From positions 1 to 5,927 of the forward strand of contig CAMFLN010000241.1 in assembly GCA_945957305.1 (NCBI GenBank): a stretch of 5,927 nt of DNA, given 5' to 3'. Position numbers and translations under genes: made by a program. This document shows, one piece after another, positions 1 through 5,069 of this stretch; within the stretch, counting starts at the first letter, position 1, and each line of letters begins with the position of its first letter. The notes beneath the pieces were generated by a model. The model was not told the DNA's origin and did not search any database. It saw only the letters and a program-made list of their open reading frames with translations. This stretch comes from an uncultured Planctomycetaceae bacterium (lineage in GTDB: Bacteria > Planctomycetota > Planctomycetia > Pirellulales > JACPPG01).

Positions 1-2
1 GC

Positions 3-305
3 ATGGCACGGGGGACCGACTATGATATCGAGACACGCGCCGACGGTGGATTTTTCTCGAAGGAGCACGTTGTTGCCATGCGGTTCATCGAAATGACTGG
101 TAAGACGTTGCTGCGCGTTGTCAGCGAGAACGAAATCTCGCCCGAGCAATTGCGCGAAAGCGGTGTGAAAGAAGACAGCCTGGTGCGGGTCAACCCGCAA
201 GGGGACATCGAATTGCGCCGGCCCGACCGGTGGGACGTCATTGGCGGCCTGCTGGGCGAATTCGACGCCCGGGTGCGCCATGAAACGGGGCTCGACTGGG
301 CCTGA
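3..305 (+). CDS. Small protein of unknown function (start may lie upstream of the window)
   Basis: This 100-residue soluble protein is not one I recognise. It has no signal peptide or membrane segment. It is acidic and basic throughout, with an N-terminal part rich in beta-formers (a Thr-Asp-Tyr-Asp-Ile-Glu-Thr stretch, then Lys-Thr-Leu-Leu-Arg-Val-Val), a middle Val-Arg-Val-Asn-Pro-Gln-Gly-Asp-Ile-Glu segment around residues 61-70, and a C-terminal amphipathic helix ending Gly-Leu-Asp-Trp-Ala. Codon use is GC3-rich like the neighbours, and the antisense frame gives a Ser/Arg-rich translation, so the plus frame is the coding one. The ATG lies two bases from the window edge, so no ribosome binding site can be seen and the true start could be further upstream. 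It converges on the DUF1028 gene, with 48 bp between the two stop codons. No function is proposed. Confidence 0.72.
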   Translation: MARGTDYDIETRADGGFFSKEHVVAMRFIEMTGKTLLRVVSENEISPEQLRESGVKEDSLVRVNPQGDIELRRPDRWDVIGGLLGEFDARVRHETGLDWA

Positions 306-328
306 GGCCTTTTCGAAATCGCCGCCGC

Positions 329-345
329 CGCCGTTCGCTACGGCG
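329..345. terminator. Weak hairpin between convergent genes
   Basis: The arms CGCCGT and ACGGCG are perfectly complementary around a 5-nt loop. They lie in the 48-bp gap between the stop of the unknown gene at 305 and the stop of the minus-strand DUF1028 gene at 354. The position suits a bidirectional terminator, but neither strand has a following T-run and the left arm is embedded in a GCC microrepeat (321-333), so the pairing could be chance in GC-rich DNA. Confidence 0.25.
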
Positions 346-353
346 CGCCGCTG

Positions 354-1574
354 CTACTTTTCCGACGTAGCCGCCGGCTGTGTATCGTCCGCGGGCTCTG
401 TAGACCGGCCTTTGACCTCGGTGTTGTACGCCGTGCGAAGTGCGGCGACGAAGTCCGCGTCGACCAGGCCTGGAGGATGTCCCAAACCGTCCTCGGGCAC
501 CGGCAAGTCGTGTTCCTGGCGAAAGCGATCGACGGCCGCGGCCGTCTCCGCATCGAAGTCCGCCAAATCCGGCTGCTCGACGCGCGTGGGGAACTCTGTT
601 CGTTCAGGCCACAAAAACTTCAGTCGATGCAGCATCCGTTTCAGCTCGATCACGTCACGACCGCGGATCACGGAAAAAGTCCGATGTCCGAGGCGCTCGT
701 GGATTGCGTTGAATTGCCGCCGCAGTTCGCCGACTGGTTCAGGATGCTCGGCCACTTGCAGCGTTTCGGTGATGTCGCCGCCGTTGATGCCCTGTTCGAC
801 GCCGGCCACGACAAGCGCGGCTGATTGCGGGCGTCCCTGACGTTTGTCTCCGCCGGTGGCTTGACCCGCCTCGAGGGCGGCAATCAAGCGATCGGCCAGC
901 GCCATATCGGTTCCCTCAGTCGACTCGAAGGAATCGGCCACCGCGTCAATGACAGCTTTGCCCACGAGCAAGTTGCCTTGCACCGTGTAATTCTTTCCTT
1001 GTCGCGATCCGGCCCATGTGCCGTTCTCGCTCCCCGTGAAGGCGGCCGTGCGGCCTTGCATGTCAATGATGCCGAGCTGCCGATGTTCGCGGCGATCGTC
1101 GTCCGCCAGCAAGGCTTCGACCGCCTCGGCAGGACTCTTGCCCGCCGCCAGCAAGTCGAGTCCCGCCGGACCATACTTTGTCGCGGTCGTGGCTTGCGTC
1201 GCCACAGCGCCAATTCCGCCGCGTACCCAGGGAACGTACCGCCCGACTTGCGTCACGCGCGTCGTCACCGCCACGCCGCACTGCGCCGCCGCGGGATCAA
1301 TCGCGCAAATCGAAAATGTGTGAAACTCTGGTTCCGCGGGCGTTGATTCCGCACTCTCGCGGCGCGGCGAGTATGTTCGGTCACCCGGGACCACGGCTAC
1401 ATTAACGGGGGAGTTCGCCAGTTCTGTCGTGGGCTCGGACAGCGACGCGTGTTCGGCGCGAGAGCCGCGGACAATCACGGCGCAGAGGGTCGCAAGTGCC
1501 GCGAGCGCCGTCACCGCCAGAATGCCTTCCAGAATCGGTCGCCGAGATTTTTGCTGCGATGCTATCAGCGGCAT
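354..1574 (-). CDS. Membrane-anchored DUF1028 (Ntn-hydrolase clan) protein with C-terminal peptidoglycan-binding-like domain
   Basis: The protein has 406 residues. Residues 12-35 form a hydrophobic segment after a basic N-terminus, read as a signal anchor or uncleaved signal peptide. Residues 40-84 are a Ser/Thr/Pro/Glu-rich linker. Residues 85-256 match DUF1028: the opening His-Thr-Phe-Ser-Ile, the Gly-Ala-Val-Ala-Thr-Gln-Ala segment (122-128), Lys-Tyr-Gly-Pro (133-136), Ala-Phe-Thr-Gly (178-181), Val-Gln-Gly-Asn (198-201) and Gln-Ala-Thr-Gly-Gly-Asp-Lys-Arg (238-245). Residues 268-295 carry the usual family tail with Glu-His-Pro-Glu-Pro-Val. Residues 306-382 resemble a peptidoglycan-binding fold, with Asp-Ala-Glu-Thr-Ala-Ala-Ala-Val-Asp-Arg-Phe (341-351). 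DUF1028 belongs to the Ntn-hydrolase clan, but its reaction is not established; Thr86 is a candidate nucleophile by inference. It probably acts on the outer face of the cytoplasmic membrane. The ATG at 1574 has only a poor ribosome binding site, but it is the start that gives the anchor. The gene is monocistronic, divergent from the 1806 gene. Confidence 0.88.
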   Translation of the reverse strand: MPLIASQQKSRRPILEGILAVTALAALATLCAVIVRGSRAEHASLSEPTTELANSPVNVAVVPGDRTYSPRRESAESTPAEPEFHTFSICAIDPAAAQCGVAVTTRVTQVGRYVPWVRGGIGAVATQATTATKYGPAGLDLLAAGKSPAEAVEALLADDDRREHRQLGIIDMQGRTAAFTGSENGTWAGSRQGKNYTVQGNLLVGKAVIDAVADSFESTEGTDMALADRLIAALEAGQATGGDKRQGRPQSAALVVAGVEQGINGGDITETLQVAEHPEPVGELRRQFNAIHERLGHRTFSVIRGRDVIELKRMLHRLKFLWPERTEFPTRVEQPDLADFDAETAAAVDRFRQEHDLPVPEDGLGHPPGLVDADFVAALRTAYNTEVKGRSTEPADDTQPAATSEK

Positions 1575-1675
1575 GAGATCGCTCGCGCGGGAAAGATGGA
1601 CAGTCTTCGCGGACCTCTAGGTAATTTGCACACGCGGGGTGGGCTGATGCAAGCATTTGCCGGCTGGTCATCTGC

Positions 1676-1705
1676 TTGATTCGACCTTTGCCGCGGTCCG
1701 ATAAG
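1676..1705 (+). promoter_or_regulatory. Possible promoter for the 92-aa gene
   Basis: TTGATT (1676-1681) and GATAAG (1700-1705) are separated by 18 bp. Each matches four of six sigma-70 consensus bases. They lie about 100 bp before the ATG at 1806, which would leave a leader holding two hairpins. The match is modest and may be chance. I saw no convincing promoter for the opposite-strand DUF1028 gene in the rest of the 1575-1805 spacer. Confidence 0.25.
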
Positions 1706-1716
1706 TAGTAGTGTCG

Positions 1717-1754
1717 CCCTGCGCCAGGGGTGACGCCGGGTTTCCGTCGGCGTC
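1717..1754 (+). other. Two adjacent hairpins in the leader of the 92-aa gene
   Basis: The first is CCCTG (1717-1721) with CAGGG (1725-1729) around a 3-nt loop. Two bases later, GACGCCG (1732-1738) pairs perfectly with CGGCGTC (1748-1754) around a 9-nt loop. An alternative pairing of CGCCGG (1734-1739) with CCGGCG (1757-1762) is also possible. They precede the ribosome binding site by about 40 bp. They could be leader RNA structure or chance pairing in GC-rich DNA; I match them to no known riboswitch. Confidence 0.3.
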
Positions 1755-1805
1755 GTCCGGCGCACATCAGGGGGGCGAACATTCCAGTGCGACAGGGAGA
1801 GTCAG

Positions 1806-2084
1806 ATGAATAGCAACGTCGGAGTCTTTGGTTGGATCCGCGATGGCGTGCGCCGGGCCGTGCTGTTGGGCTTCTCGGACGCCGTCGAACAGATCGGCGC
1901 CGATGAAAAGGACGCCCTGCACCCGCAATTGCAGAGCTTGTTGCGCGAAGCGCCCCGCCGCGCGGTCAGTGACGCGCGCCCTGTCGAAGCTCTGCCCAGC
2001 CGCAACGAACGCAAACGCCTGGGGCGCACGCTCGGCCAGACGCAAGTGCACAACGGCGGCGCGAACACGTCGTTGGCCGACTAA
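1806..2084 (+). CDS. 92-residue protein of unknown function
   Basis: I do not recognise this protein. It starts at an ATG preceded by AGGGAGA at 1794-1800, five bases away, which is one of the best ribosome binding sites in the window and fixes the start. Residues 5-30 form an amphipathic helix (Val-Phe-Gly-Trp-Ile-Arg-Asp-Gly-Val-Arg-Arg-Ala-Val-Leu-Leu-Gly-Phe). It is followed by an acidic stretch, and residues 47-76 are Arg-rich and probably flexible. The tail is polar (Asn-Gly-Gly-Ala-Asn-Thr-Ser). There is no signal peptide or true transmembrane helix. The helix could seat on a membrane or a partner protein, but that is a guess. Codon use is strongly GC3-biased, unlike the two overlapping minus-strand frames. 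It stands alone and converges on the RidA gene, with 17 bp between stop codons. Confidence 0.75.
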   Translation: MNSNVGVFGWIRDGVRRAVLLGFSDAVEQIGADEKDALHPQLQSLLREAPRRAVSDARPVEALPSRNERKRLGRTLGQTQVHNGGANTSLAD

Positions 2085-2101
2085 TCCGTCGCCACCGCCG
2101 C

Positions 2102-2566
2102 TCAGCCGGTCACTTCAAAGATCACTTCGATTTCGACCGAGATGTTCCCCGGCAGTGATCCCATGCCGACGGCGCTGCGCGCGCCGACGCCATGGTCCGC
2201 GCCAAAAACCTGCGACATCAGGTCGCTGAAACCATTGATCACCGCCGGGTGCTGCTGGAAATCAGGCGCGGCATTGACCATGCCAAGCGTCTTGACGACG
2301 CGCGCGATGCGATCCAGGCTGCCGAAATGCGCCCGTAGCGTGGACAGAATCGCCAGCCCCGTCTGGCGTGCCGCCGCGTAGCCCGCCTGCTGGTCGACCT
2401 CGGAGCCGACCTTGCCGGCCATCAGCGTGCCGTCGGACTTCAGCGGCCCATGCCCTGACACGTATGCCAGATTGCCGACAACCACGACCGGCTTATACAC
2501 ACCCGCTGGCTTGGGAGGTGGCGGCAATTCAAGCTTCAATTCCCCGATACGTGCTTCAGCGTTCAC
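2102..2566 (-). CDS. RidA/YjgF/YER057c/UK114-family protein
   Basis: This 154-residue cytosolic protein belongs to the Rid family. Members form homotrimers with ligand sites between subunits, and the best-studied ones hydrolyse reactive enamine/imine intermediates from PLP enzymes. Features seen are Lys-Pro-Val-Val with Gly-Asn-Leu-Ala-Tyr-Val-Ser-Gly-His-Gly-Pro (25-41), the helix with Ala-Ala-Ala-Arg (64-67), Val-Lys-Thr-Leu-Gly-Met-Val-Asn (91-98) and the C-terminal signature Ala-Arg-Ser-Ala-Val-Gly (129-134) through Val-Glu-Ile-Glu (144-147). Arg130 and Glu145 align with Arg105 and Glu120 of E. coli RidA, but the position of its Cys107 is Ala132. The roughly 20-residue N-terminal extension and the Ser-Gly-His-Gly-Pro motif place it in the longer YjgF-like branch rather than classical RidA, so imine deaminase activity is plausible but not assured. 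The start is GTG, preceded by GGGGAGAG (plus coordinates 2574-2581) at seven bases; no ATG occurs in frame before residue 49. It appears monocistronic. Confidence 0.92.
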   Translation of the reverse strand: MNAEARIGELKLELPPPPKPAGVYKPVVVVGNLAYVSGHGPLKSDGTLMAGKVGSEVDQQAGYAAARQTGLAILSTLRAHFGSLDRIARVVKTLGMVNAAPDFQQHPAVINGFSDLMSQVFGADHGVGARSAVGMGSLPGNISVEIEVIFEVTG

Positions 2567-2573
2567 AGGAGGG

Positions 2574-2581
2574 CTCTCCCC
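2574..2581 (-). promoter_or_regulatory. Ribosome binding site that fixes the RidA-family GTG start
   Basis: Read on the minus strand this is GGGGAGAG, seven bases before a GTG codon at 2566-2564. It supports the GTG as start, which is needed because the conserved N-terminal region has no ATG. The AGGAGG visible on the plus strand at 2567-2572 has no plus-strand gene behind it and is coincidental. Confidence 0.6.
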
Positions 2582-2620
2582 GGATTGTCGTAGATGGCGC
2601 CGTGCGGCTTTCGGTGCGAC

Positions 2621-2649
2621 ATTCTAATCAGCCGGCTGGCAATCTCCAA
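2621..2649 (-). promoter_or_regulatory. Candidate sigma-70-like promoter of the RidA-family gene
   Basis: On the minus strand TTGGAG (2649-2644) is followed after exactly 17 bp by TAGAAT (2626-2621). The -10 box matches five of six consensus bases and the -35 box three. The predicted transcript would begin near 2614, giving a leader of about 47 nt before the GTG start. The 2567-2761 gap otherwise holds only the weak hairpin downstream of the secreted-protein gene. Confidence 0.42.
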
Positions 2650-2726
2650 GAAGGCGCCGGCGCTAGCCTCACGCTGTTCACGCGATAGGCGGATCACCCC
2701 CGCCGGAAGTGCGGAAAAGGCACGAA

Positions 2727-2740
2727 GTGTCCTACGACAC
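2727..2740 (-). terminator. Short hairpin downstream of the secreted-protein gene
   Basis: GTGTC and GACAC pair around a 4-nt loop, 22 bp past the stop codon of the minus-strand gene ending at 2762. A TTTT run follows about ten bases later on the minus strand. The stem is only 5 bp and the T-run is distant, so this is at best a weak terminator. It is listed because it is the only candidate separating this gene from the RidA-family gene. Confidence 0.2.
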
Positions 2741-2761
2741 GCGATGTAACCGCGCCCGCCG

Positions 2762-3502
2762 TTACTTCGCTTGATCGCTTTCGGCGGCTGGCGGCAATGG
2801 GAGTCGCTTCCCGCGCAGCACCACGTTGTCCCAATCCCCGATGTCGTCGAACGAACCAAGGCCTACGCGGCCGGCGACGAAGGTCTTGTCAGCGGCCGTC
2901 ATCACGGGCGTGGCGACGTCGTCGAAGTACACGGCGATCGCGCCCGTCTCGGCGTCACGCGTGAGCTTTACATGGTGCCACTTGTCGTCCCACGGCGTTC
3001 CCGCGGTCGAACGTGTCGAGATTTTCTTTCGCGCCGCGCCATCGACGATAAAAATCTGATTGGCGTGGTCGTCAGCCTGCTTGCCGAAATGCACGTAGTA
3101 GAAATGCGCACGGTCCTGATAGCCGAAGATCACGCACATGTCGCGATGGCCGTAATCCTTGATCGTACTTAGCACATCCGCTTCCAAGACCAAGTCCGAC
3201 ACCGCGATATCTTTGAGCAACGCGATGTTCAGTGGACTGCGGTGGGGCGGCTGATACTTGCTCTGCTGAAACAGGCTGTACGCCTTGCCGTGGCGGGAAT
3301 CGACCAATTTCCAGGCCTTTGGATCGGTCGGCTGCCAGCGGTCTGCCCCTGCTTCGAAATCTTCATTGACGATCACCGGCAGCGCGGCGAGTTTCTCCGC
3401 TTCCGCGGCCTTGGCCTCATGACCATGCCCGGGACAACACCCGCGCTCAATGAGCGGCAGCAGCAGGAACAGATAGAGCGTGCGGCGAAGCGAAGTTGAC
3501 AT
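2762..3502 (-). CDS. Secreted concanavalin-A-like (LamG/DUF1080-type) beta-sandwich protein
   Basis: With the chosen ATG the protein has 246 residues. Residues 1-18 are a typical signal-peptide start, with Arg-Arg followed by Leu-Tyr-Leu-Phe-Leu-Leu-Leu-Pro-Leu-Ile. A possible signal peptidase site follows Ala-Lys-Ala at 30-32; the two Cys at 22-23 do not sit in a normal lipobox. Residues 46-232 read as one jelly-roll domain: Glu-Asp-Phe-Glu (47-50) with a Trp at 56, strand-rich Val-Leu-Glu-Ala-Asp-Val (105-110), Phe-Tyr-Tyr-Val-His-Phe (134-139), Lys-Trp-His-His-Val-Lys-Leu (174-180), Ile-Ala-Val-Tyr-Phe-Asp-Asp (189-195) and Gly-Arg-Val-Gly-Leu-Gly-Ser (211-217) to Trp-Asp-Asn-Val (224-227). 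This is the pattern of LamG and DUF1080 domains, which usually bind or process glycans; no catalytic residue can be assigned. A longer form from an ATG at 3553 adds 17 polar residues and would bury the signal sequence, so I prefer 3502, though its ribosome binding site is weak. Confidence 0.83.
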   Translation of the reverse strand: MSTSLRRTLYLFLLLPLIERGCCPGHGHEAKAAEAEKLAALPVIVNEDFEAGADRWQPTDPKAWKLVDSRHGKAYSLFQQSKYQPPHRSPLNIALLKDIAVSDLVLEADVLSTIKDYGHRDMCVIFGYQDRAHFYYVHFGKQADDHANQIFIVDGAARKKISTRSTAGTPWDDKWHHVKLTRDAETGAIAVYFDDVATPVMTAADKTFVAGRVGLGSFDDIGDWDNVVLRGKRLPLPPAAESDQAK

Positions 3503-3642
3503 GGATGCTGTTCTCGTCGATGGCTGTGTCGGCGTGCCAGATCGTAGACACATTTGGATCGGTCGCGCTCAATCGTAGCAGACGCCCGCTCGGCGTGCCT
3601 TCGGTCCCAATCGGCCGTCAAAAAATCGCGTCGAAAATTCTC

Positions 3643-3671
3643 TTGCCTTCCGACAGCTGTACTAGTACAAG
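3643..3671 (+). promoter_or_regulatory. Candidate promoter of the gntR-ABC operon
   Basis: TTGCCT (3643-3648) and TACAAG (3666-3671) are 17 bp apart, and each matches four of six consensus bases. Transcription would start near 3678, just before the ribosome binding site at 3681-3685, giving a very short leader. The palindrome at 3658-3669 covers the end of the spacer and four bases of the -10 box, so a bound regulator would block RNA polymerase. Confidence 0.45.
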
Positions 3672-3679
3672 TAATACAG
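3657..3679 (+). promoter_or_regulatory. Probable GntR (YtrA-type) operator with three half-sites
   Basis: TGTACTAGTACA at 3658-3669 is a perfect 12-bp palindrome. A further copy of the half-site follows: CTGTACTA (3657-3664) and TAATACAG (3672-3679) form a second inverted repeat, seven of eight positions matching, spaced by 7 bp. GntR-family dimers bind palindromes of this kind, commonly in their own promoter. The element sits 12 bp upstream of the regulator's GTG codon and overlaps the predicted -10 box. Autoregulation is therefore the likeliest reading. A shorter palindrome, ACAGCTGT (3653-3660), overlaps its left end. Confidence 0.62.
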
Positions 3680-3680
3680 T

Positions 3681-3685
3681 GGAGG
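3681..3685 (+). promoter_or_regulatory. Ribosome binding site that fixes the GntR GTG start
   Basis: GGAGG lies six bases before the GTG at 3692. This decides the start against the longer open frame beginning at 3554. The 46 extra codons of that frame run through the promoter and operator and encode no recognisable part of the GntR fold. Confidence 0.75.
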
Positions 3686-3691
3686 CACGAC

Positions 3692-4093
3692 GTGGAGTTT
3701 TCGATCAATCCGGCCAGCGGCCGGCCGATTTACCAGCAGTTGACTGAGCAGATTTCTGCCGCGGTCGCGCGCGGCCGGCTGCGCCCTGATGAACGGCTCC
3801 CCTCGGTCCGCGAACTGTCGCAGAGCCTTGTCGTCAATCCAAACACCGTGGCCCGCGCCTACACCGAGCTGGAGCGCGAAGGAGTTTTGTACACGCGGCC
3901 GGGGTTGGGAGTATTCGTGGCCCGTCTGCGCCCCAGTCTGCCGAAAAAAGCGCGGCGCGAGCGATTGCTGAAGGGACTCGATCAGTTGCTGGTGGCTGCT
4001 GTACAGGCGGGCTTTTCCGCGGAAGAGTTCCTGGGGCTGGTCACCGAGCGCAGCAAGCACTTTCAATGGAACGAAGCCCCGGCGTCCACGTAA
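3692..4093 (+). CDS. GntR-family transcriptional regulator, YtrA subfamily
   Basis: The protein has 133 residues from the GTG start. Residues 8-77 are a complete GntR winged helix-turn-helix: Gly-Arg-Pro-Ile-Tyr-Gln-Gln-Leu (10-17), Leu-Pro-Ser-Val-Arg-Glu-Leu (36-42), the recognition-helix region Val-Asn-Pro-Asn-Thr-Val-Ala-Arg-Ala-Tyr (48-57), Leu-Glu-Arg-Glu-Gly (60-64) and the wing Gly-Leu-Gly-Val-Phe-Val-Ala (71-77). Only about 50 residues follow, predicted as two helices (86-106 and 108-122). This is the short dimerisation tail of the YtrA subfamily rather than the large effector domain of FadR or HutC types. YtrA regulators typically precede ABC-transporter genes and repress them, and that is the arrangement here: the ATPase follows 61 bp later and then the permease. 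The operator in its own promoter supports autorepression. No ligand pocket can be inferred from the short tail. Confidence 0.93.
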   Translation: MEFSINPASGRPIYQQLTEQISAAVARGRLRPDERLPSVRELSQSLVVNPNTVARAYTELEREGVLYTRPGLGVFVARLRPSLPKKARRERLLKGLDQLLVAAVQAGFSAEEFLGLVTERSKHFQWNEAPAST

Positions 4094-4154
4094 TCTCTGG
4101 ATCAATCGCTATCAGACTGCATTGCCGCGAAATTCACCGCAGAGGACTGCGACC

Positions 4155-5069
4155 ATGGGCGAAGCGATCAAGATCGAGCGACTGACCAAGCACTACGGCC
4201 CGCGCCGGGTCGTCGATAACGTCAGCCTGACGATCCCCAGCGGTTGCGTCTACGGATTTCTGGGACGCAACGGGGCCGGCAAGTCGACGCTGATCAAGAT
4301 GCTGATGGGCATGGTGCAGCCGGACGCGGGACGCGCGTCACTCTTGGGCGAGGATATCTGCGAGCTCCGCCCCGCCACGCGCGCCCGCATCGCCTACCTC
4401 TCCGAAGGGCATCCGCTGTATCGCTGGATGACTGTGGCCGAGGCCGTGCGCTTTACGCGGCCGTTCTACGCCGTCTGGCACGCGCGCTTTCTGGTGAGCA
4501 TTCTGGAACACTTTCGTATTGCGCCGAAAGCCAAGATCGGCCGCTTGTCGAACGGTCAACGCGCGCAGGTGTCCCTGGCGCTCGCGTCCGATCCTGAATT
4601 ACTCGTGCTCGACGATCCAACGCTGGGACTCGATACCGTCGTGCGGCGCGATTTTCTCGAGTCGCTGATCCAACTGATTCAGCGGTCAGGCAGGACGATC
4701 CTGTTCAGTTCTCATATCCTGGGAGACGTCGAACGTGTGGCCGATCGCCTGGGGGTCATGGTAGACGGCGTCCTGCGTGTCGATTGTCCGGCCGACCGAT
4801 TTCGCGATTCGTTGCGGCGCGTGGTTTTGGAATTCGTCGGGGCGATTCCGCGGTTTCCTGATTCACCGGGCCTGGTGGGACAGCGCCAGGTCGGGTCGCG
4901 TTTGGAATTGATCGTGGTCGATTTTGGCGACCAGCATCGCGAGCTGGCCGAATCTCTCGGCGCCACGCACATCGAAATCGTCGAGATGAACCTCGAAGAC
5001 GCGTTCATTGCTTACACGCGCGGCGAAACACCCCCCTTGCCGAGCTTGGAATGGGAGACCATCGCATGA
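4155..5069 (+). CDS. ABC-2-type transporter ATP-binding protein
   Basis: The protein has 304 residues. The ATG at 4155 is preceded by AGAGGA (4141-4146) at eight bases; a TTG at 4122 would add 11 residues but has no ribosome binding site. Nucleotide-binding motifs in order are Walker A Gly-Arg-Asn-Gly-Ala-Gly-Lys-Ser-Thr (37-45), Q-loop region Tyr-Leu-Ser-Glu-Gly-His (81-86), signature Leu-Ser-Asn-Gly-Gln (131-135), Walker B Leu-Leu-Val-Leu-Asp-Asp-Pro-Thr (149-156), D-loop Leu-Gly-Leu-Asp (157-160) and switch His187. Two usual catalytic positions differ: Glu84 stands where Gln is typical, and Asp154 where the catalytic Glu normally is. Residues 215-304 form an accessory C-terminal domain ending in Leu-Glu-Asp-Ala-Phe-Ile (280-285), typical of ABC-2 ATPases such as YtrB or CcmA-like proteins. 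It should form a dimer that drives the permease encoded next. The stop overlaps the permease ATG. Substrate unknown. Confidence 0.94.
   Translation: MGEAIKIERLTKHYGPRRVVDNVSLTIPSGCVYGFLGRNGAGKSTLIKMLMGMVQPDAGRASLLGEDICELRPATRARIAYLSEGHPLYRWMTVAEAVRFTRPFYAVWHARFLVSILEHFRIAPKAKIGRLSNGQRAQVSLALASDPELLVLDDPTLGLDTVVRRDFLESLIQLIQRSGRTILFSSHILGDVERVADRLGVMVDGVLRVDCPADRFRDSLRRVVLEFVGAIPRFPDSPGLVGQRQVGSRLELIVVDFGDQHRELAESLGATHIEIVEMNLEDAFIAYTRGETPPLPSLEWETIA

Noticed and set aside
321..333. GCC trinucleotide repeat as a possible microsatellite switch
   Set aside because: It has only four units and lies outside coding sequence between two stop codons, so length change would not alter a frame.
241..840. 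199-residue plus-strand open frame
   Set aside because: It lies antisense to the DUF1028 gene, its translation is Ser/Arg/Pro-rich with no domain, and the opposite strand has clear family motifs.
825..1346. 173-residue plus-strand open frame
   Set aside because: It is also antisense to the DUF1028 domain. Long stop-free antisense frames are expected in GC3-rich genes, and it shows no motif or ribosome binding site.
1402..1782. 126-residue minus-strand open frame overlapping the DUF1028 start
   Set aside because: It runs through the intergenic spacer in another frame, has low-complexity Arg/Ser composition, and would overlap the well-supported membrane anchor coding region.
1767..2051. 94-residue minus-strand open frame
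   Set aside because: It is antisense to the 1806-2084 gene, which has the stronger ribosome binding site and codon bias.
2771..3172. 133-residue plus-strand open frame
   Set aside because: It is antisense to the concanavalin-A-like gene, whose strand pattern is recognisable; this frame has no domain.
3504..3553. Longer start of the secreted protein at the ATG ending at 3553
   Set aside because: It adds 17 polar residues ahead of a well-formed signal peptide and has no ribosome binding site.
3554..3691. 46-codon N-terminal extension of the GntR regulator
   Set aside because: It would translate through the promoter and operator, matches nothing in the GntR fold, and a GGAGG site directs initiation at the GTG at 3692.
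3662..4105. 147-residue minus-strand open frame opposite the GntR gene
   Set aside because: It is antisense to a clear winged helix-turn-helix coding region, with no domain of its own.
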